From the NCBI GenBank assembly GCA_023391625.1, contig JAEWAN010000034.1:496001-560000 (forward strand): a stretch of 64,000 nt of DNA, in the 5' to 3' direction. Shown piece by piece: positions 33,576-42,974 of the stretch; within the stretch, counting starts at the first letter, position 1; each line of letters begins with the position of its first letter. Both the position numbers and the translations under genes were made by a program. The notes beneath the pieces are model-generated. The model was not told the origin of the DNA. It made no database searches and worked only from the letters and a program-made list of their open reading frames with translations. This DNA is from Bacteroidota bacterium (GTDB lineage: Bacteria; Bacteroidota; Bacteroidia; Bacteroidales; Paludibacteraceae).

Positions 33576-33628
33576 TTTCAGATTTTAATTTGTTGTATAT
33601 ATAATATGAATAAACATCTTCATGAATA

Positions 33629-34582
33629 TTAAAAATCTTCCTTCAAATAAATTTCCCTGGTGGGACGTGTCCCCGGAACCAAACCGGCTTTAAGGATAAT
33701 CCGTTGCCCGGCATCTCCTGATATAAATTTAACGAATCCTGCCGGCAGTGTTTCCCGTAAGTCTGTAAGGATTACGTAAACATCGCGTGTCAACGGATAA
33801 TTACCATTATTCAGAAAAGCCGGATAAGGTTTATAAGTATTGTCTTCACTTATATTTTCCCCTACCCCTACTGACATCACACGAATTGTTTCGTCAAAAC
33901 TCAACTTGGTCGAATCATTCGGATTACTTATCCAATTCACCCCAATAATGCCCAAAGCATCCGGATTTTTCGCAACAAAATCAATGACCTCCGGATTCGA
34001 ATCCAGGGCACGCAATTTTTCTGACATAACAGCACCCTGTGCCACCGATTCATTAATGTAACGTAAAGTGCTTGAATTCGGATTATCAAACACAACTTTT
34101 ATAGGCCTTGGTTTAAGCTTTGACTCACCGTGGGTATTCAGATCATTCCAATCAGAGATTTCACCTGTCATTATTTTTTTCAAGGTAGTTACATTGATCA
34201 GCGAATCCTTATTTGATTTATTAACAATCAAAGCGATACCATCTCTCGCCACTTTTTGGGAACGCGGAGTCAATCTCAACGATTTTATCCGTTCCTTTTC
34301 ATTTGCCGTAAGATCTCTCGCAGCTATAATCAAACGGATACTATCACTTAAAAGTAAATCAAACAATTCCCTTTCTCCTGTATATACAGGAAAAATCTCT
34401 GCTTCTGCATTCAAACCTGTAAAAACATCCAACTCCTCTTTTATGATAGGAGCAAAACATTCGTCACCGGCAATCATTGCAAAACCACTGGTTTCCGTAT
34501 CAGTTCTCGTTATTTTTCTTCTGTCACATGAACACAAGAAAACTGCTACCAGACAAATAAACAATAAATTATACCTTTTCAT
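33629..34582 (-). CDS. PstS-like phosphate-binding lipoprotein
   Basis: 317 residues. Lipoprotein signal with lipobox LCSC-D (Cys about 19). The mature part has PstS-type periplasmic-binding features: NSSTLRYINESV (about 169-180), IIGVNWISN, NNGNYPLTRDVYVIL and the end FVKFISGDAGQRIILKAGLVP. Classical PstS binds phosphate for an ABC importer, but no pstC/A/B genes are near and it is encoded in a TonB/ExbB operon. Its ligand and role may therefore differ. Confidence 0.85.
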   Translation of the reverse strand: MKRYNLLFICLVAVFLCSCDRRKITRTDTETSGFAMIAGDECFAPIIKEELDVFTGLNAEAEIFPVYTGERELFDLLLSDSIRLIIAARDLTANEKERIKSLRLTPRSQKVARDGIALIVNKSNKDSLINVTTLKKIMTGEISDWNDLNTHGESKLKPRPIKVVFDNPNSSTLRYINESVAQGAVMSEKLRALDSNPEVIDFVAKNPDALGIIGVNWISNPNDSTKLSFDETIRVMSVGVGENISEDNTYKPYPAFLNNGNYPLTRDVYVILTDLRETLPAGFVKFISGDAGQRIILKAGLVPGTRPTREIYLKEDF

Positions 34583-34664
34583 CTCATTTTTTATTTTATT
34601 CTTTATGATAAGAGGTTACAACTCTAAGAGTTTCAATAAATAAAATCACTTCATTACTTATAAA

Positions 34665-34841
34665 TTAATATCCGTTCTTCCAAACACGATACCCTCTGAA
34701 CAGACCATACAAAAAGAGAAGAATACCTATTATTATTTTCAATGTTTTTTGCATAACAAAAACATCAGAGAACAATAGCAAAGAAGCCATTCCCAGGTAT
34801 ATAATAACCATGAAAAGTCCCCATAAAAGTTTCAGATTCAT
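34665..34841 (-). CDS. 58-residue two-helix membrane protein in the TonB operon
   Basis: The minus strand reads MNLKLLWGLFMVIIYLGMAS then a second hydrophobic stretch TLKIIIGILLFLYGLFRGYR and ends VWKNGY. Two membrane helices (about 5-27 and 34-51) with a positively charged end. It fills the gap between tonB and the pstS-like gene, has an ATG and lies in the same direction. Small proteins like this are easily missed. Function unknown; probably a subunit or assembly factor of the Ton complex. Confidence 0.7.
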   Translation of the reverse strand: MNLKLLWGLFMVIIYLGMASLLLFSDVFVMQKTLKIIIGILLFLYGLFRGYRVWKNGY

Positions 34842-34950
34842 TGTCGTTAGTTATTTTACAATTGTTATTCCATGTATCCATTTTCCTGTTGCAACTTACG
34901 CACAAATACATCATAAACAATAAATGCACATAACAAGCAGCCAACCGGAT

Positions 34951-35781
34951 TTATTTCAATTTAAAATTCACTGGAAGTGTAAACTTAACATTTACAGCCT
35001 GCCCATTCTGCTTTCCGGGAATCCATTTGGGCATCGTATTAATAACTCTTACAGCTTCTTTATCCAAAAAAGGATCAACCCCTTTCACCACCTGTATATT
35101 CACTATCTCTCCATTTTTATTTACAACGAACTGAACAATTACACGTCCCTGCAGACCACTTTCCAACGCTATCTGCGGATACACGATGTTATCACTCAGG
35201 AACTTCATAAGTTCAGACATTCCACCGGGAAATTGAGGTTGTTGTTCAACCACATCAAACACCTTATTTTCAACATCTTCCGCTATCACTTTATGTTGCT
35301 CCAAGTCCGCGATGTCAATACCGTATTCATCATCCGTACCTTCTACCGTAGCCACAGATATCTGTACTTTAGACTCAGCTAACTCATCCTGTGTTTTCAT
35401 AGCATCATCTTCGGTTATTTCACTTGCATCCACAATTTCCGGAGCAGTAAACTGAATCGTGCTTTTCAAAGGAGGTGGAGGCGGAGCCGTTTCTTCACGG
35501 ATAATATCCTTTTCCTGAACCTGTTCTTCCAATTCTTTCTGTAAATCAACAAGTACCGTAGATTCTGATATATTTTCAGTCACTTTTCTTGATGAAGATA
35601 CAGTCTGGATTAATGACGGAAGAAATGAAACAAATATCACCAGAACTATAATTAAAGAAAAAGCGATAATATGCCTTTTTGAAGAAGACTGACGCATTTC
35701 ATATGCACCGTAATCTTTGTTTTTTCCTTCAAAAATGATATCATTCCACTTTTTTGACGTTAGGTTTATATCTTTTGCCAT
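34951..35781 (-). CDS. tonB: TonB energy transducer
   Basis: 276 residues. One membrane helix near 37-58, a Pro/Glu-rich linker (EETAPPPPPLKS, about 96-107) spanning the periplasm, and a C-terminal TonB domain (about 185-276: PQFPGGMSELMKFLSDNIVY, GRVIVQFVVNKNGEI, MPKWIPGKQNGQAVNVKF). It passes proton-motive energy from ExbB/ExbD to outer-membrane receptors such as SusC. Start chosen at MAKDINLTSKKWNDIIFEG, typical for Bacteroidetes TonB. Confidence 0.95.
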   Translation of the reverse strand: MAKDINLTSKKWNDIIFEGKNKDYGAYEMRQSSSKRHIIAFSLIIVLVIFVSFLPSLIQTVSSSRKVTENISESTVLVDLQKELEEQVQEKDIIREETAPPPPPLKSTIQFTAPEIVDASEITEDDAMKTQDELAESKVQISVATVEGTDDEYGIDIADLEQHKVIAEDVENKVFDVVEQQPQFPGGMSELMKFLSDNIVYPQIALESGLQGRVIVQFVVNKNGEIVNIQVVKGVDPFLDKEAVRVINTMPKWIPGKQNGQAVNVKFTLPVNFKLK

Positions 35782-35804
35782 TTTAATTTCTTTTATGGAA
35801 ATAA

Positions 35805-36467
35805 TTACTTAATAGCCCCCAGGTCAATATCAGCAGACAAAGCACCTTCCTGCATAAAATTATCTATTAAGAATTTATCCCCTTCTGTTACATCTACTAT
35901 TGCATACAACCCGATACTACATATCTGCATTTCATCCAATACATCTACAAGATTTTCATAGGTTGACTCCTCGGTAGGCTTAATTACAACCGTTTGCCCA
36001 CCTTTTGCATCTTTTATTTCTTTTAGTTGAGCTTTGTACTCTTCCTCCGTTATCTGATTTTGTTGTTTCCTGCTCCGCAGTTCAGACACTTTCCGGACTA
36101 CCTCCCCATTACGTTCCACAAGCATAGCCCTTAAGCCATCCGGGGCATAATTGGTTTCCTTTAAAGAGGTGTAATCAGCATAATTCGGTTTACCTGTATA
36201 ATAGTAAACCACATTATCTCCGGCAAGGAGCAGAGTAACTGTTTTCGACTCATCCGCCTTCGTCCTGTTTTCTACATTTACATTATTTTCTTTCGTAGGC
36301 ATAACCAGATTCATCATCTGAGGCTTACTCAAAGTCGTACAGAACATAAAGAATGTAATGAGCAACATGTTCATGTCAACCATAGGCGTGAAGTCCACCC
36401 GTATATTCATTCTTTTGGGCTGCCCTTTCTTTTTTTCTTCGGTACCACCCGTATTTACTTCTGCCAT
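35805..36467 (-). CDS. exbD: ExbD/TolR biopolymer transport protein (copy 2)
   Basis: 220 residues. Cytoplasmic start, then MNIRVDFTPMVDMNMLLITF with the conserved membrane Asp (about residue 31) needed for proton-driven motion. The large periplasmic domain (about 55-220) includes an inserted helical stretch (ELRSRKQQNQITEEEYKAQL). Encoded between the first ExbD and TonB. Confidence 0.92.
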   Translation of the reverse strand: MAEVNTGGTEEKKKGQPKRMNIRVDFTPMVDMNMLLITFFMFCTTLSKPQMMNLVMPTKENNVNVENRTKADESKTVTLLLAGDNVVYYYTGKPNYADYTSLKETNYAPDGLRAMLVERNGEVVRKVSELRSRKQQNQITEEEYKAQLKEIKDAKGGQTVVIKPTEESTYENLVDVLDEMQICSIGLYAIVDVTEGDKFLIDNFMQEGALSADIDLGAIK

Positions 36468-36531
36468 ATTTATTTTATTATTTTATTAGAATAAAACGTC
36501 ACTTCCGGAATATCCGGTAATAACTCTATTA

Positions 36532-37140
36532 TCAAAAGCCTTCCGGCATTCCTTCAAGAGTCGTAATCAGATTGAAACGATTCTGCTTCAACTCCTGTAA
36601 AGTTGTAATTACATTGCTTATTTTCGGATAAGGCGTAGTCCTATCAGCTTTAATCGCTATTTTCAAATCGTTATTTACTGAAACAGCGTATTGTATCCAG
36701 CGTTTCAACTGGTTATTTGCACTATCTGTCGGGATTCCCGATATTTTAAGATATTGATCCTGATCCTGTAAATGCATATCCAGAAATGTGGGCAACTGAT
36801 TGAATGGTACGCCAATAGACGGTTGTTCCAGAAAAGCCAAAACCTGCTTATCTGTAAAATTCACCTCCATATCTTTCGACACAAGATCCAGAACAGCCTT
36901 CTTGTCATTAGGTCTGTCCAGGTTTAAATACACCAACCCGTCAGGCTTTACCAAGATGGTCATCAAATTGGCATCCGGGATCTTGATATCCACAACCGAA
37001 GCAGGAGTCACCACCTGTACCGGTTCCTTCGGGAGAAACGTTGCAGTCAGCATGAAAAATGTCAACAGCAGTACTGTAACATCACTCATTGCCGTCATAT
37101 CTATAAATGCACTCTGCTTTTTTGGTTTTACTTTAGACAT
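36532..37140 (-). CDS. exbD: ExbD/TolR biopolymer transport protein (copy 1)
   Basis: 202 residues. SAFIDMTAMSDVTVLLLTFF contains the functional Asp near residue 19 in the membrane helix. The periplasmic domain ends TTPYPKISNVITTLQELKQN. Two different ExbD paralogues per operon are normal in this order and may form a heterodimer inside the ExbB ring. Confidence 0.92.
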   Translation of the reverse strand: MSKVKPKKQSAFIDMTAMSDVTVLLLTFFMLTATFLPKEPVQVVTPASVVDIKIPDANLMTILVKPDGLVYLNLDRPNDKKAVLDLVSKDMEVNFTDKQVLAFLEQPSIGVPFNQLPTFLDMHLQDQDQYLKISGIPTDSANNQLKRWIQYAVSVNNDLKIAIKADRTTPYPKISNVITTLQELKQNRFNLITTLEGMPEGF

Positions 37141-37215
37141 AATAATCTATAATTCGATTTATAAAAAACTAACTAAAAATTCAGTCTGAATGAATTTAAG
37201 GCTACACGAATCACC

Positions 37216-38019
37216 TTATTTTTTCAGTTTTCGTGTAGTGAAAGTCTGTCCGATAGCAAAACCAATCTCATTCACAGCTGTAGTAATATTCTGTACCTTA
37301 CCTGAGAAAAATCCATAAGCAATGATAGCTGCAGCCCCAGTTCCAATACCCATTGCCGTGTTCATCAATGCTTCGGAAATACCTAAAGCCAACACGGTAG
37401 AGTCCGGTGCACCTTCCTGAGCCATAGCCCCAAACGATTTAATCATCCCCAATACAGTACCAAACAATCCCATCAAAGTACCTAAAGTTGATATGGTAGC
37501 AATAACAGGTAAATTCTGTTCCATTACAGGAAGTTCCAGGGAAGTAGCATCTTCTATTTCCTTGTTTACCAAGCCTGCCTTTTCATCGTTTGACAAATCA
37601 GAATTTTCAATATCTTCATAACGTACCAAGGCTGAACGTAATATATTGGCAACACTACCCTTCTGTACATCGCACATTTCACGGGCACTGTGAATATCAC
37701 CTTCATTCAGTTTTTCTTTCACATTTTCCACAAACTGAACTAAGTTTCCGGTTCCTCTTGCTTTTCTCATAGCAAAAGCCCGTTCTATGGACAATGAAAT
37801 TACAGTTAACAGCAAAGTCATCACAATAGGAATCACAAAACCACCCTGGAATAAAGTACCAAAAATATTTCCATCAATAGGATGACCTTTATCATCAAAA
37901 TTACCAGGTGCACCGCAAACGAAATAGAAAAAACAAAACGCAATAATTGCACATCCCAAAATAATAATACCTGCAGAAACACCATTTACTTTTCTAACTT
38001 TTTGATTCTTTGTTTTCAT
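37216..38019 (-). CDS. exbB: ExbB/MotA/TolQ-family proton channel
   Basis: 267 residues with four hydrophobic segments (about 15-34, 52-71, 163-185, 208-230). The C-terminal core has PVIATISTLGTLMGLFGTVLGMIKSF and ISEALMNTAMGIGTGAAAII, the signature of the family. It forms the inner-membrane ring that powers TonB. First gene of the operon; a -7 box on the minus strand lies at 38144-38151, giving a leader of about 120 nt. Confidence 0.95.
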   Translation of the reverse strand: MKTKNQKVRKVNGVSAGIIILGCAIIAFCFFYFVCGAPGNFDDKGHPIDGNIFGTLFQGGFVIPIVMTLLLTVISLSIERAFAMRKARGTGNLVQFVENVKEKLNEGDIHSAREMCDVQKGSVANILRSALVRYEDIENSDLSNDEKAGLVNKEIEDATSLELPVMEQNLPVIATISTLGTLMGLFGTVLGMIKSFGAMAQEGAPDSTVLALGISEALMNTAMGIGTGAAAIIAYGFFSGKVQNITTAVNEIGFAIGQTFTTRKLKK

Positions 38020-38436
38020 AATACAACTTCAATTTTTTAATTTTTATAGATATAAGTTTTTACAATGATTTTATCTTATCACAGACCACTATCCTCCACG
38101 GAAGAAATTTAATTTCATCCCGGTTAACATGTATTTAACCCCACAAACATAGGGGAAACACTACCGCCGCTATGGACCAGCTGAGGTTAAACCTTTTTCG
38201 GGAACAAAAGAAAACCCACAGGGACATTCAATCCTGCCCGGTCAATTTTATTTTATATAAGAAGAGGATATGGATAACATTTTCAGGAAAAAGAAAAGCA
38301 GTATGCCTTTACATCAGTAGAAAACAACCACAGTACGAGAAAAAATTATGCAACGTACCACACTGCCTACATTCTGATGAAGCAGCTAAACTGTTTTCTA
38401 ACTTATAAGAAAATGTTAGTGAAAAATGAAAGGAGA
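38020..38436. other. Intergenic region upstream of exbB
   Basis: About 417 bases without a convincing gene. It holds a -7 element for the minus strand (CAAACATA at 38144-38151). A 78-codon open frame on the plus strand here is not supported by start context or family features. Confidence 0.45.
38144..38151 (-). promoter_or_regulatory. -7 promoter element of the exbB-tonB operon
   Basis: Minus strand TATGTTTG, a TAnnTTTG match 125 nt upstream of the exbB start. No TTTG at the -33 distance. Confidence 0.45.
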
Positions 38437-38820
38437 TTAAATAATGATCTTTCTAAACCCAAAGACATAATGCAATATCGGGTCATGATCAATATTTATA
38501 CAATTATGATTTTCCTGAAGGCTTTCATTAGTGGAAAGCTTTTTCTGTTCGCGGAAAAAATCTAAAAGACAGATGTAATATTGCGGATTAAAACCACTTG
38601 AAGTATTACCTGTCGAAATAACGCCTTCAGAAATATGAACAATAACATGCTGTGAAAATTCAGAAGCAGTATCGGCAGAACTATCACCGGATTCAGCTAC
38701 CACTGAAGTCAAATCCAAAGGGGAAACAATATCAGCACGACTATCATTGTACTGCATATGTGCCCAGCACATCAAAACAGCAGTCAACGACAATAAAATA
38801 TATTTATACCCCTTTTTCAT
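38437..38820 (-). CDS. Small secreted protein of unknown function, ends in HYVFGFRKIII
   Basis: 127 residues. N-terminal hydrophobic segment (about 5-22, KYILLSLTAVLMCW) then a Ser/Asp-rich region (LTSVVAESGDSSADTASEFS). No recognised domain. The last residues HYVFGFRKIII resemble the end YYVFALRHLII of the protein at 22990. A minus-strand -7 box lies 25 bases upstream. The shared tail and promoter support a real gene and a possible small family. Confidence 0.5.
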   Translation of the reverse strand: MKKGYKYILLSLTAVLMCWAHMQYNDSRADIVSPLDLTSVVAESGDSSADTASEFSQHVIVHISEGVISTGNTSSGFNPQYYICLLDFFREQKKLSTNESLQENHNCINIDHDPILHYVFGFRKIII

Positions 38821-38844
38821 TAATACACATATTCATTTACAAGA

Positions 38845-38852
38845 CAAAAGTA
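38845..38852 (-). promoter_or_regulatory. -7 promoter element of the small secreted protein gene
   Basis: Minus strand TACTTTTG (plus strand CAAAAGTA), a TAnnTTTG match 24 nt before the start codon. Confidence 0.55.
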
Positions 38853-39019
38853 ATCATTTTTTTATATAAACAACTTTTTTGCTCACATTTTATAACTAAA
38901 AAGCATGTTCCCAAAATAATAAAAATTCAAAAAAAACAACTCCTCAAACAGATTCAATGACTACCAGACAAAGCTATCGTCTGATATGGTCCGATGCATA
39001 AAAAAAACAAAATACCCCA

Positions 39020-40474
39020 TCACATAAGGGGAGAAAATAGTCTAAAAACCGACTCCAACAATTTACGCCACCAGGGACGTTTTATCCACTTTTCCCAGAT
39101 TATTTCTTCACAATTCTTCATGTCCTCCTCAAATATGGCTTTATTACAGGAGGCTATTTTCTCATCGTATATATAAGAATTAATCTCATAACTCAATTCC
39201 AAACTGCGGAGGTTCATATTGGCCGACCCTATAAAAGAAAGGTAATCATCGCTCACAATAGTCTTAGCATGGAGAAAGACATGCTGATATTCATATATCC
39301 GAATACCGGCTTTAAGGGAATCTGTATAATAAGATTGAGAAGCATAATCCATAAAGAAGAAATCTGCTTTCTTGGGAACCATCAAACGGACATCAACTCC
39401 TTTCAGAGCCGCAGCCTGCAAGGCTTGCAAAAGAGACTCTGACGGCATATAATAAGGTGTCTGAATATAAATATACTCTTTTGCCGAGTTTACAATTTCA
39501 TTCACTGCAAACAGTAAATAAGGGAACATGGCTGCAGGACTTTCCGGGTCTATCTGAATCAGATTTTCTGAATAATTGGTACACTCCGGGAAATAATTAA
39601 CATAACCATCCACTCGTTTTCCTGCCGATGAATACCATTCATACAAAAAACTGAACTGAAGTCCATACACTCCCTGCCCCTGTATACGTAAATGCGTGTC
39701 CCGCCATACATTTGCATATTCAGTACCGATGTTCATTCCTCCCATATACCCTACTTTTCCATCAATCACCACAACTTTACGGTGATTCCGGTAATTCAGG
39801 CTACGCCTTACCCACGGCAGTTTTGCTGTGGAAAAAGGCAACACTTGCACACCAGCCTCTCGCATTTGGTAGTAATAACGTGGTAAAGTACCGATATTTC
39901 CCACATTTTCATAAATAAAACGAACTTCCACTCCCTCACGGGCTTTCCGCATCAATATCTCCTTCACCCGGTCTCCTACCTGATCATCCGAAAATTTGAA
40001 ATATTCCATATGAATATGATGTTCCGCATTTTCCAGATCATGAAGCAAAATCTCAAATTTCCGTTTTCCGGACGTAATTACCTCAACTTCGCTTCCATAC
40101 CATACAATTGAATCATGATTATTTTCCAACAGGTTTACCAGATTATGATATTTAGATTTCACCTTAGACTTATTATCAATAATCTCAAATTCATGTTCCT
40201 TATCAAATAGGCCTGAAAATATTTCCCGCGTAAATTCACCAACATCTACATGTACTATCCGTTCATTGCGGTTATTGCGCCCAAACAAAAAATAAAAAAC
40301 CAGTCCCACCGCCGGCAAAAAGAACAAAACCAATATCCACGCCAAAGTTTTAGTAGGATTTCTGTTCTCCATAACGATAATCAGAATCGTACTGATTACC
40401 GTCAGCAGGTATACTCCATAAAAAATAAGACGTAATACAGAAAATGAATCCATAGGTATTATATTTAATATCAA
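39020..40474 (-). CDS. cls: Cardiolipin synthase (phospholipase D superfamily)
   Basis: 484 residues. Two N-terminal membrane helices (about 10-33, 43-63), then two HKD motifs: His231-x-Lys233-xxxx-Asp238 (HRKVVVIDGK, GGMNIG) and His402-x-Lys404-xxxx-Asp409 (HAKTIVSDD, GSANMN). It condenses two phosphatidylglycerols to cardiolipin at the inner membrane. Length and layout match bacterial ClsA. Single gene on the minus strand. Confidence 0.95.
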   Translation of the reverse strand: MILNIIPMDSFSVLRLIFYGVYLLTVISTILIIVMENRNPTKTLAWILVLFFLPAVGLVFYFLFGRNNRNERIVHVDVGEFTREIFSGLFDKEHEFEIIDNKSKVKSKYHNLVNLLENNHDSIVWYGSEVEVITSGKRKFEILLHDLENAEHHIHMEYFKFSDDQVGDRVKEILMRKAREGVEVRFIYENVGNIGTLPRYYYQMREAGVQVLPFSTAKLPWVRRSLNYRNHRKVVVIDGKVGYMGGMNIGTEYANVWRDTHLRIQGQGVYGLQFSFLYEWYSSAGKRVDGYVNYFPECTNYSENLIQIDPESPAAMFPYLLFAVNEIVNSAKEYIYIQTPYYMPSESLLQALQAAALKGVDVRLMVPKKADFFFMDYASQSYYTDSLKAGIRIYEYQHVFLHAKTIVSDDYLSFIGSANMNLRSLELSYEINSYIYDEKIASCNKAIFEEDMKNCEEIIWEKWIKRPWWRKLLESVFRLFSPLM

Positions 40475-40866
40475 ACTATTACATCGAATAAGAAATTTTA
40501 TTCCACTTTTTGTTAAACCCCTTATTTACACAAAAGAAAAAACTATACTTAGAAATAAAGGTCTTGTACAGTAATAAGAAGTCTTACACCAACTCTACAT
40601 TATACTCCTTAAAATACAACAAGTTTCCGGACAATAAAATTTTGCTTATGAGACACACACTATAAACCTAAAAGAGGGTTATCCACAAATATAGTTACTT
40701 TATCACAAGCCTAAAAATAAAACGCTACATGATTCCATATTTCTCTGCAATATAAAAATAAACATTTCAGAAAGCAGATGTATAACCGAAAATCAAACAT
40801 CTTCCCTTAATAAAAAAGGCGTTTCAAGACTTAGCCTTAAACGCCTTTTTAGTACGAAAGAGAGTT
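40475..40866. other. Intergenic region between the cytidylate-kinase-like and cardiolipin synthase genes
   Basis: No gene seen. AT-rich, with the terminator described separately (40813-40850) and one isolated sequence TTATCCACA at 40679-40687 matching a DnaA box. A weaker neighbour, TTATCACAA, is at 40700-40708. A single good box does not make an origin. Confidence 0.4.
40813..40850 (-). terminator. Terminator after the cytidylate-kinase-like gene
   Basis: AAAAAGGCGTTT (40813-40824) pairs with AAACGCCTTTTT (40839-40850), a perfect 12-bp stem with an A/T run on both sides, so it can end minus-strand transcription from the gene at 40867. Confidence 0.85.
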
Positions 40867-41490
40867 TTATATTCCGAATATCTTCTTTGCTATTTCACAA
40901 ATAAAATCAACTGTTCCGTCTATACCTAATAAAGATGAATTTATACAAACATCATAAGAACTGGCAGCCCCCCACTTTTTATTCGTGTAATAATTATAAT
41001 AATTAGCCCGGTTCTTATCTGTTTTCTCCAGCAAGTCATCCATTTTATCCTTAGGTATGCCTTGGCGAACTGCAACTCTCTCAATACGATCGTCCAGATC
41101 TGCCGTTATAAAAATATTCAAGACAGCCGGATTATCACGTAATATATAATCGGCGCAACGCCCAACAAAGACACATGAACCTTTCTGTGCCAGATCAACA
41201 ATTACATCGCTTTGTATTTTAAATAAAGTTTCATTACTCAGGTAATTATTAAAAAAATCATCTACCACAATATTGGTTCTCAATCCAAGAAGCCCCACAA
41301 AAGGACTCCGTTGTTTTTTCTCATCCGCCCGTTCAAAGAATTCTTTTCCCAGACCGCTTTCTTTTGATGCGATATTAATCAACTCTTTATCGTAATAGGA
41401 AAAACCCAGTTTTTCAGCTACTTTTTCACCCACTAAACGGCCTCCGCTCCCAAACTGACGACCTATATTTATTACATAATTTTTACCCAT
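40867..41490 (-). CDS. Cytidylate-kinase-like protein
   Basis: 207 residues. P-loop-like GRQFGSGGRLVGEKVAEKLG (about 9-28) and a later region VLNIFITADLDDRIERV followed by RQGIPKDKMDDLLEKTDKNR resemble the cytidylate kinase-like branch, not canonical Cmk. It may phosphorylate a nucleoside monophosphate, but the substrate is unknown. It starts 12 bases after the MATE transporter gene and probably shares its transcript. Confidence 0.85.
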   Translation of the reverse strand: MGKNYVINIGRQFGSGGRLVGEKVAEKLGFSYYDKELINIASKESGLGKEFFERADEKKQRSPFVGLLGLRTNIVVDDFFNNYLSNETLFKIQSDVIVDLAQKGSCVFVGRCADYILRDNPAVLNIFITADLDDRIERVAVRQGIPKDKMDDLLEKTDKNRANYYNYYTNKKWGAASSYDVCINSSLLGIDGTVDFICEIAKKIFGI

Positions 41491-41502
41491 GATATATAGA
41501 AT

Positions 41503-42888
41503 TTAATTATTTAGTTTTAACTTGTCCAACTCTTCCTGCTCTTTCTTTTTAAAACTCTTAAACTGATTCATCAACAAGAAAAAAGCGATGATGCAAGCAG
41601 CTAAGTCTGAAGCCGGAAAACTGAACCAGATTCCTTTCAAACCTAAAAATTCAGGCAGGATAAACAAACATGGCAGCAAAAAGATTAATTGCCGGCTCAA
41701 AGACAGGAAAATAGCCTTAGCTGCCATTCCTATGCTCTGGAAGAAGTTAGATGTAACCATTTGGAAACCTACCAGAGGATAAATTAAAAATGTAATACGC
41801 AAACCGGTAGCTGACAAATCGACCAAAGCAGTATCTGTAGTAAAAATAGAAGCTACGGTACGTGGAAATAGTTCTACAATAATGAAACCGGTAGTCATGA
41901 CCACTGTTGCACAGATTAAGGTAAGTTTCAGCACTTCATTGACACGGGCATACTGGCGCGCACCGAAATTATAACCGGAAATAGGCTGCATTCCTTGCGT
42001 AAGCCCCATCACAACCATAATAAACAAAAAGGCAATACGGTTTACGATACTATAAGCTCCCACGGCCAGTGAGCCACCTTCTTTCATCAAACCCTGATTA
42101 ATAAAAATCACGATGACACATGCCGCTGCATTCATGAAAAAAGGAGCACATCCAATGGACAATATGTCCAGAATTATTTTGCGTCTGGGTTTAAAAATAC
42201 CTTTTTTGATATGAATAAAGAAATTTTTATTACTAAAAAATTTTAACTGCCATAGCAAAACAATCAGCTGTGAAACAACAGTTGCAACAGCACTCCCCCT
42301 GATTCCCCATCCAAGTACGAATATAAACAACGTATTCAATACGACATTAATCAATACGGTAGCAATCGTTGCATACATTGCTTTATCCGGACTTCCGGCC
42401 GAACGCAACAGGGAGTTTAATCCCAAATACATGTGCGTTACCATGTTTCCGATCAAAAGCGGAATCATATAATCACGGGCATAAGGCAATAATTCATCAT
42501 TGGCCCCAAAAAGGTAAAGAATCGGATCCAGAAACAGTAAGGTTACCACAGAAAAAAGGATACCGATAACCACATTTAGTATCAATACGTTTCCTAAAAT
42601 TTTATTTGCTGTTTCATAATCTTTCTGCCCCATACGGATGGACAATAAAGCCCCTCCCCCTGCTCCTACTAATGAACCGAAAGCAGCAGCCAGGTTCATC
42701 AAAGGGAAACATATCCCCAGTCCGGAAAGCGCTAACCCTCCTACTCCATGTCCGATAAATATACTGTCTGTAATGTTGTAAAGCGAAGATGCGGTCATAG
42801 CAATAATAGCCGGTGTAGCATATTGCTTCAGCAGCTTCCCAATGCTAGCCGTACCAAGCTCCAAAGGTGTAGTGGTTTTTGTTTTCAT
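41503..42888 (-). CDS. MATE-family multidrug efflux transporter
   Basis: 461 residues with about 12 membrane helices. The first half begins GTASIGKLLKQYATPAIIAM and contains SIFIGHGVGGLALSGLGICF; the second half has VMGLTQGMQPISGYNFGA, both MATE hallmarks. Such carriers export cationic drugs or metabolites with Na+ or H+ exchange. The sequence gives no substrate. A -7 box lies 31 nt upstream of the start. Confidence 0.93.
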   Translation of the reverse strand: MKTKTTTPLELGTASIGKLLKQYATPAIIAMTASSLYNITDSIFIGHGVGGLALSGLGICFPLMNLAAAFGSLVGAGGGALLSIRMGQKDYETANKILGNVLILNVVIGILFSVVTLLFLDPILYLFGANDELLPYARDYMIPLLIGNMVTHMYLGLNSLLRSAGSPDKAMYATIATVLINVVLNTLFIFVLGWGIRGSAVATVVSQLIVLLWQLKFFSNKNFFIHIKKGIFKPRRKIILDILSIGCAPFFMNAAACVIVIFINQGLMKEGGSLAVGAYSIVNRIAFLFIMVVMGLTQGMQPISGYNFGARQYARVNEVLKLTLICATVVMTTGFIIVELFPRTVASIFTTDTALVDLSATGLRITFLIYPLVGFQMVTSNFFQSIGMAAKAIFLSLSRQLIFLLPCLFILPEFLGLKGIWFSFPASDLAACIIAFFLLMNQFKSFKKKEQEELDKLKLNN

Positions 42889-42919
42889 AATCTTTTTATA
42901 CCTAATATTTAACGAAATG

Positions 42920-42927
42920 CAAAATTA
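42920..42927 (-). promoter_or_regulatory. -7 promoter element of the MATE operon
   Basis: Minus strand TAATTTTG (plus strand CAAAATTA), a TAnnTTTG match. Confidence 0.5.
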
Positions 42928-42974
42928 CTAAAAAATGAACAGCTGATAAGCTTTTATTTTTACGGGACTTACAG

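Noticed and set aside
38172..38408. 78-codon open frame on the plus strand upstream of exbB
   Set aside because: No signal, domain or promoter in the right orientation; the region reads better as the minus-strand leader of exbB.
40679..40708. TTATCCACA and a near-copy, as a possible replication origin
   Set aside because: Only one perfect DnaA-box match and one weak neighbour, no dnaA/dnaN nearby and no clear unwinding element; a single box is expected by chance.
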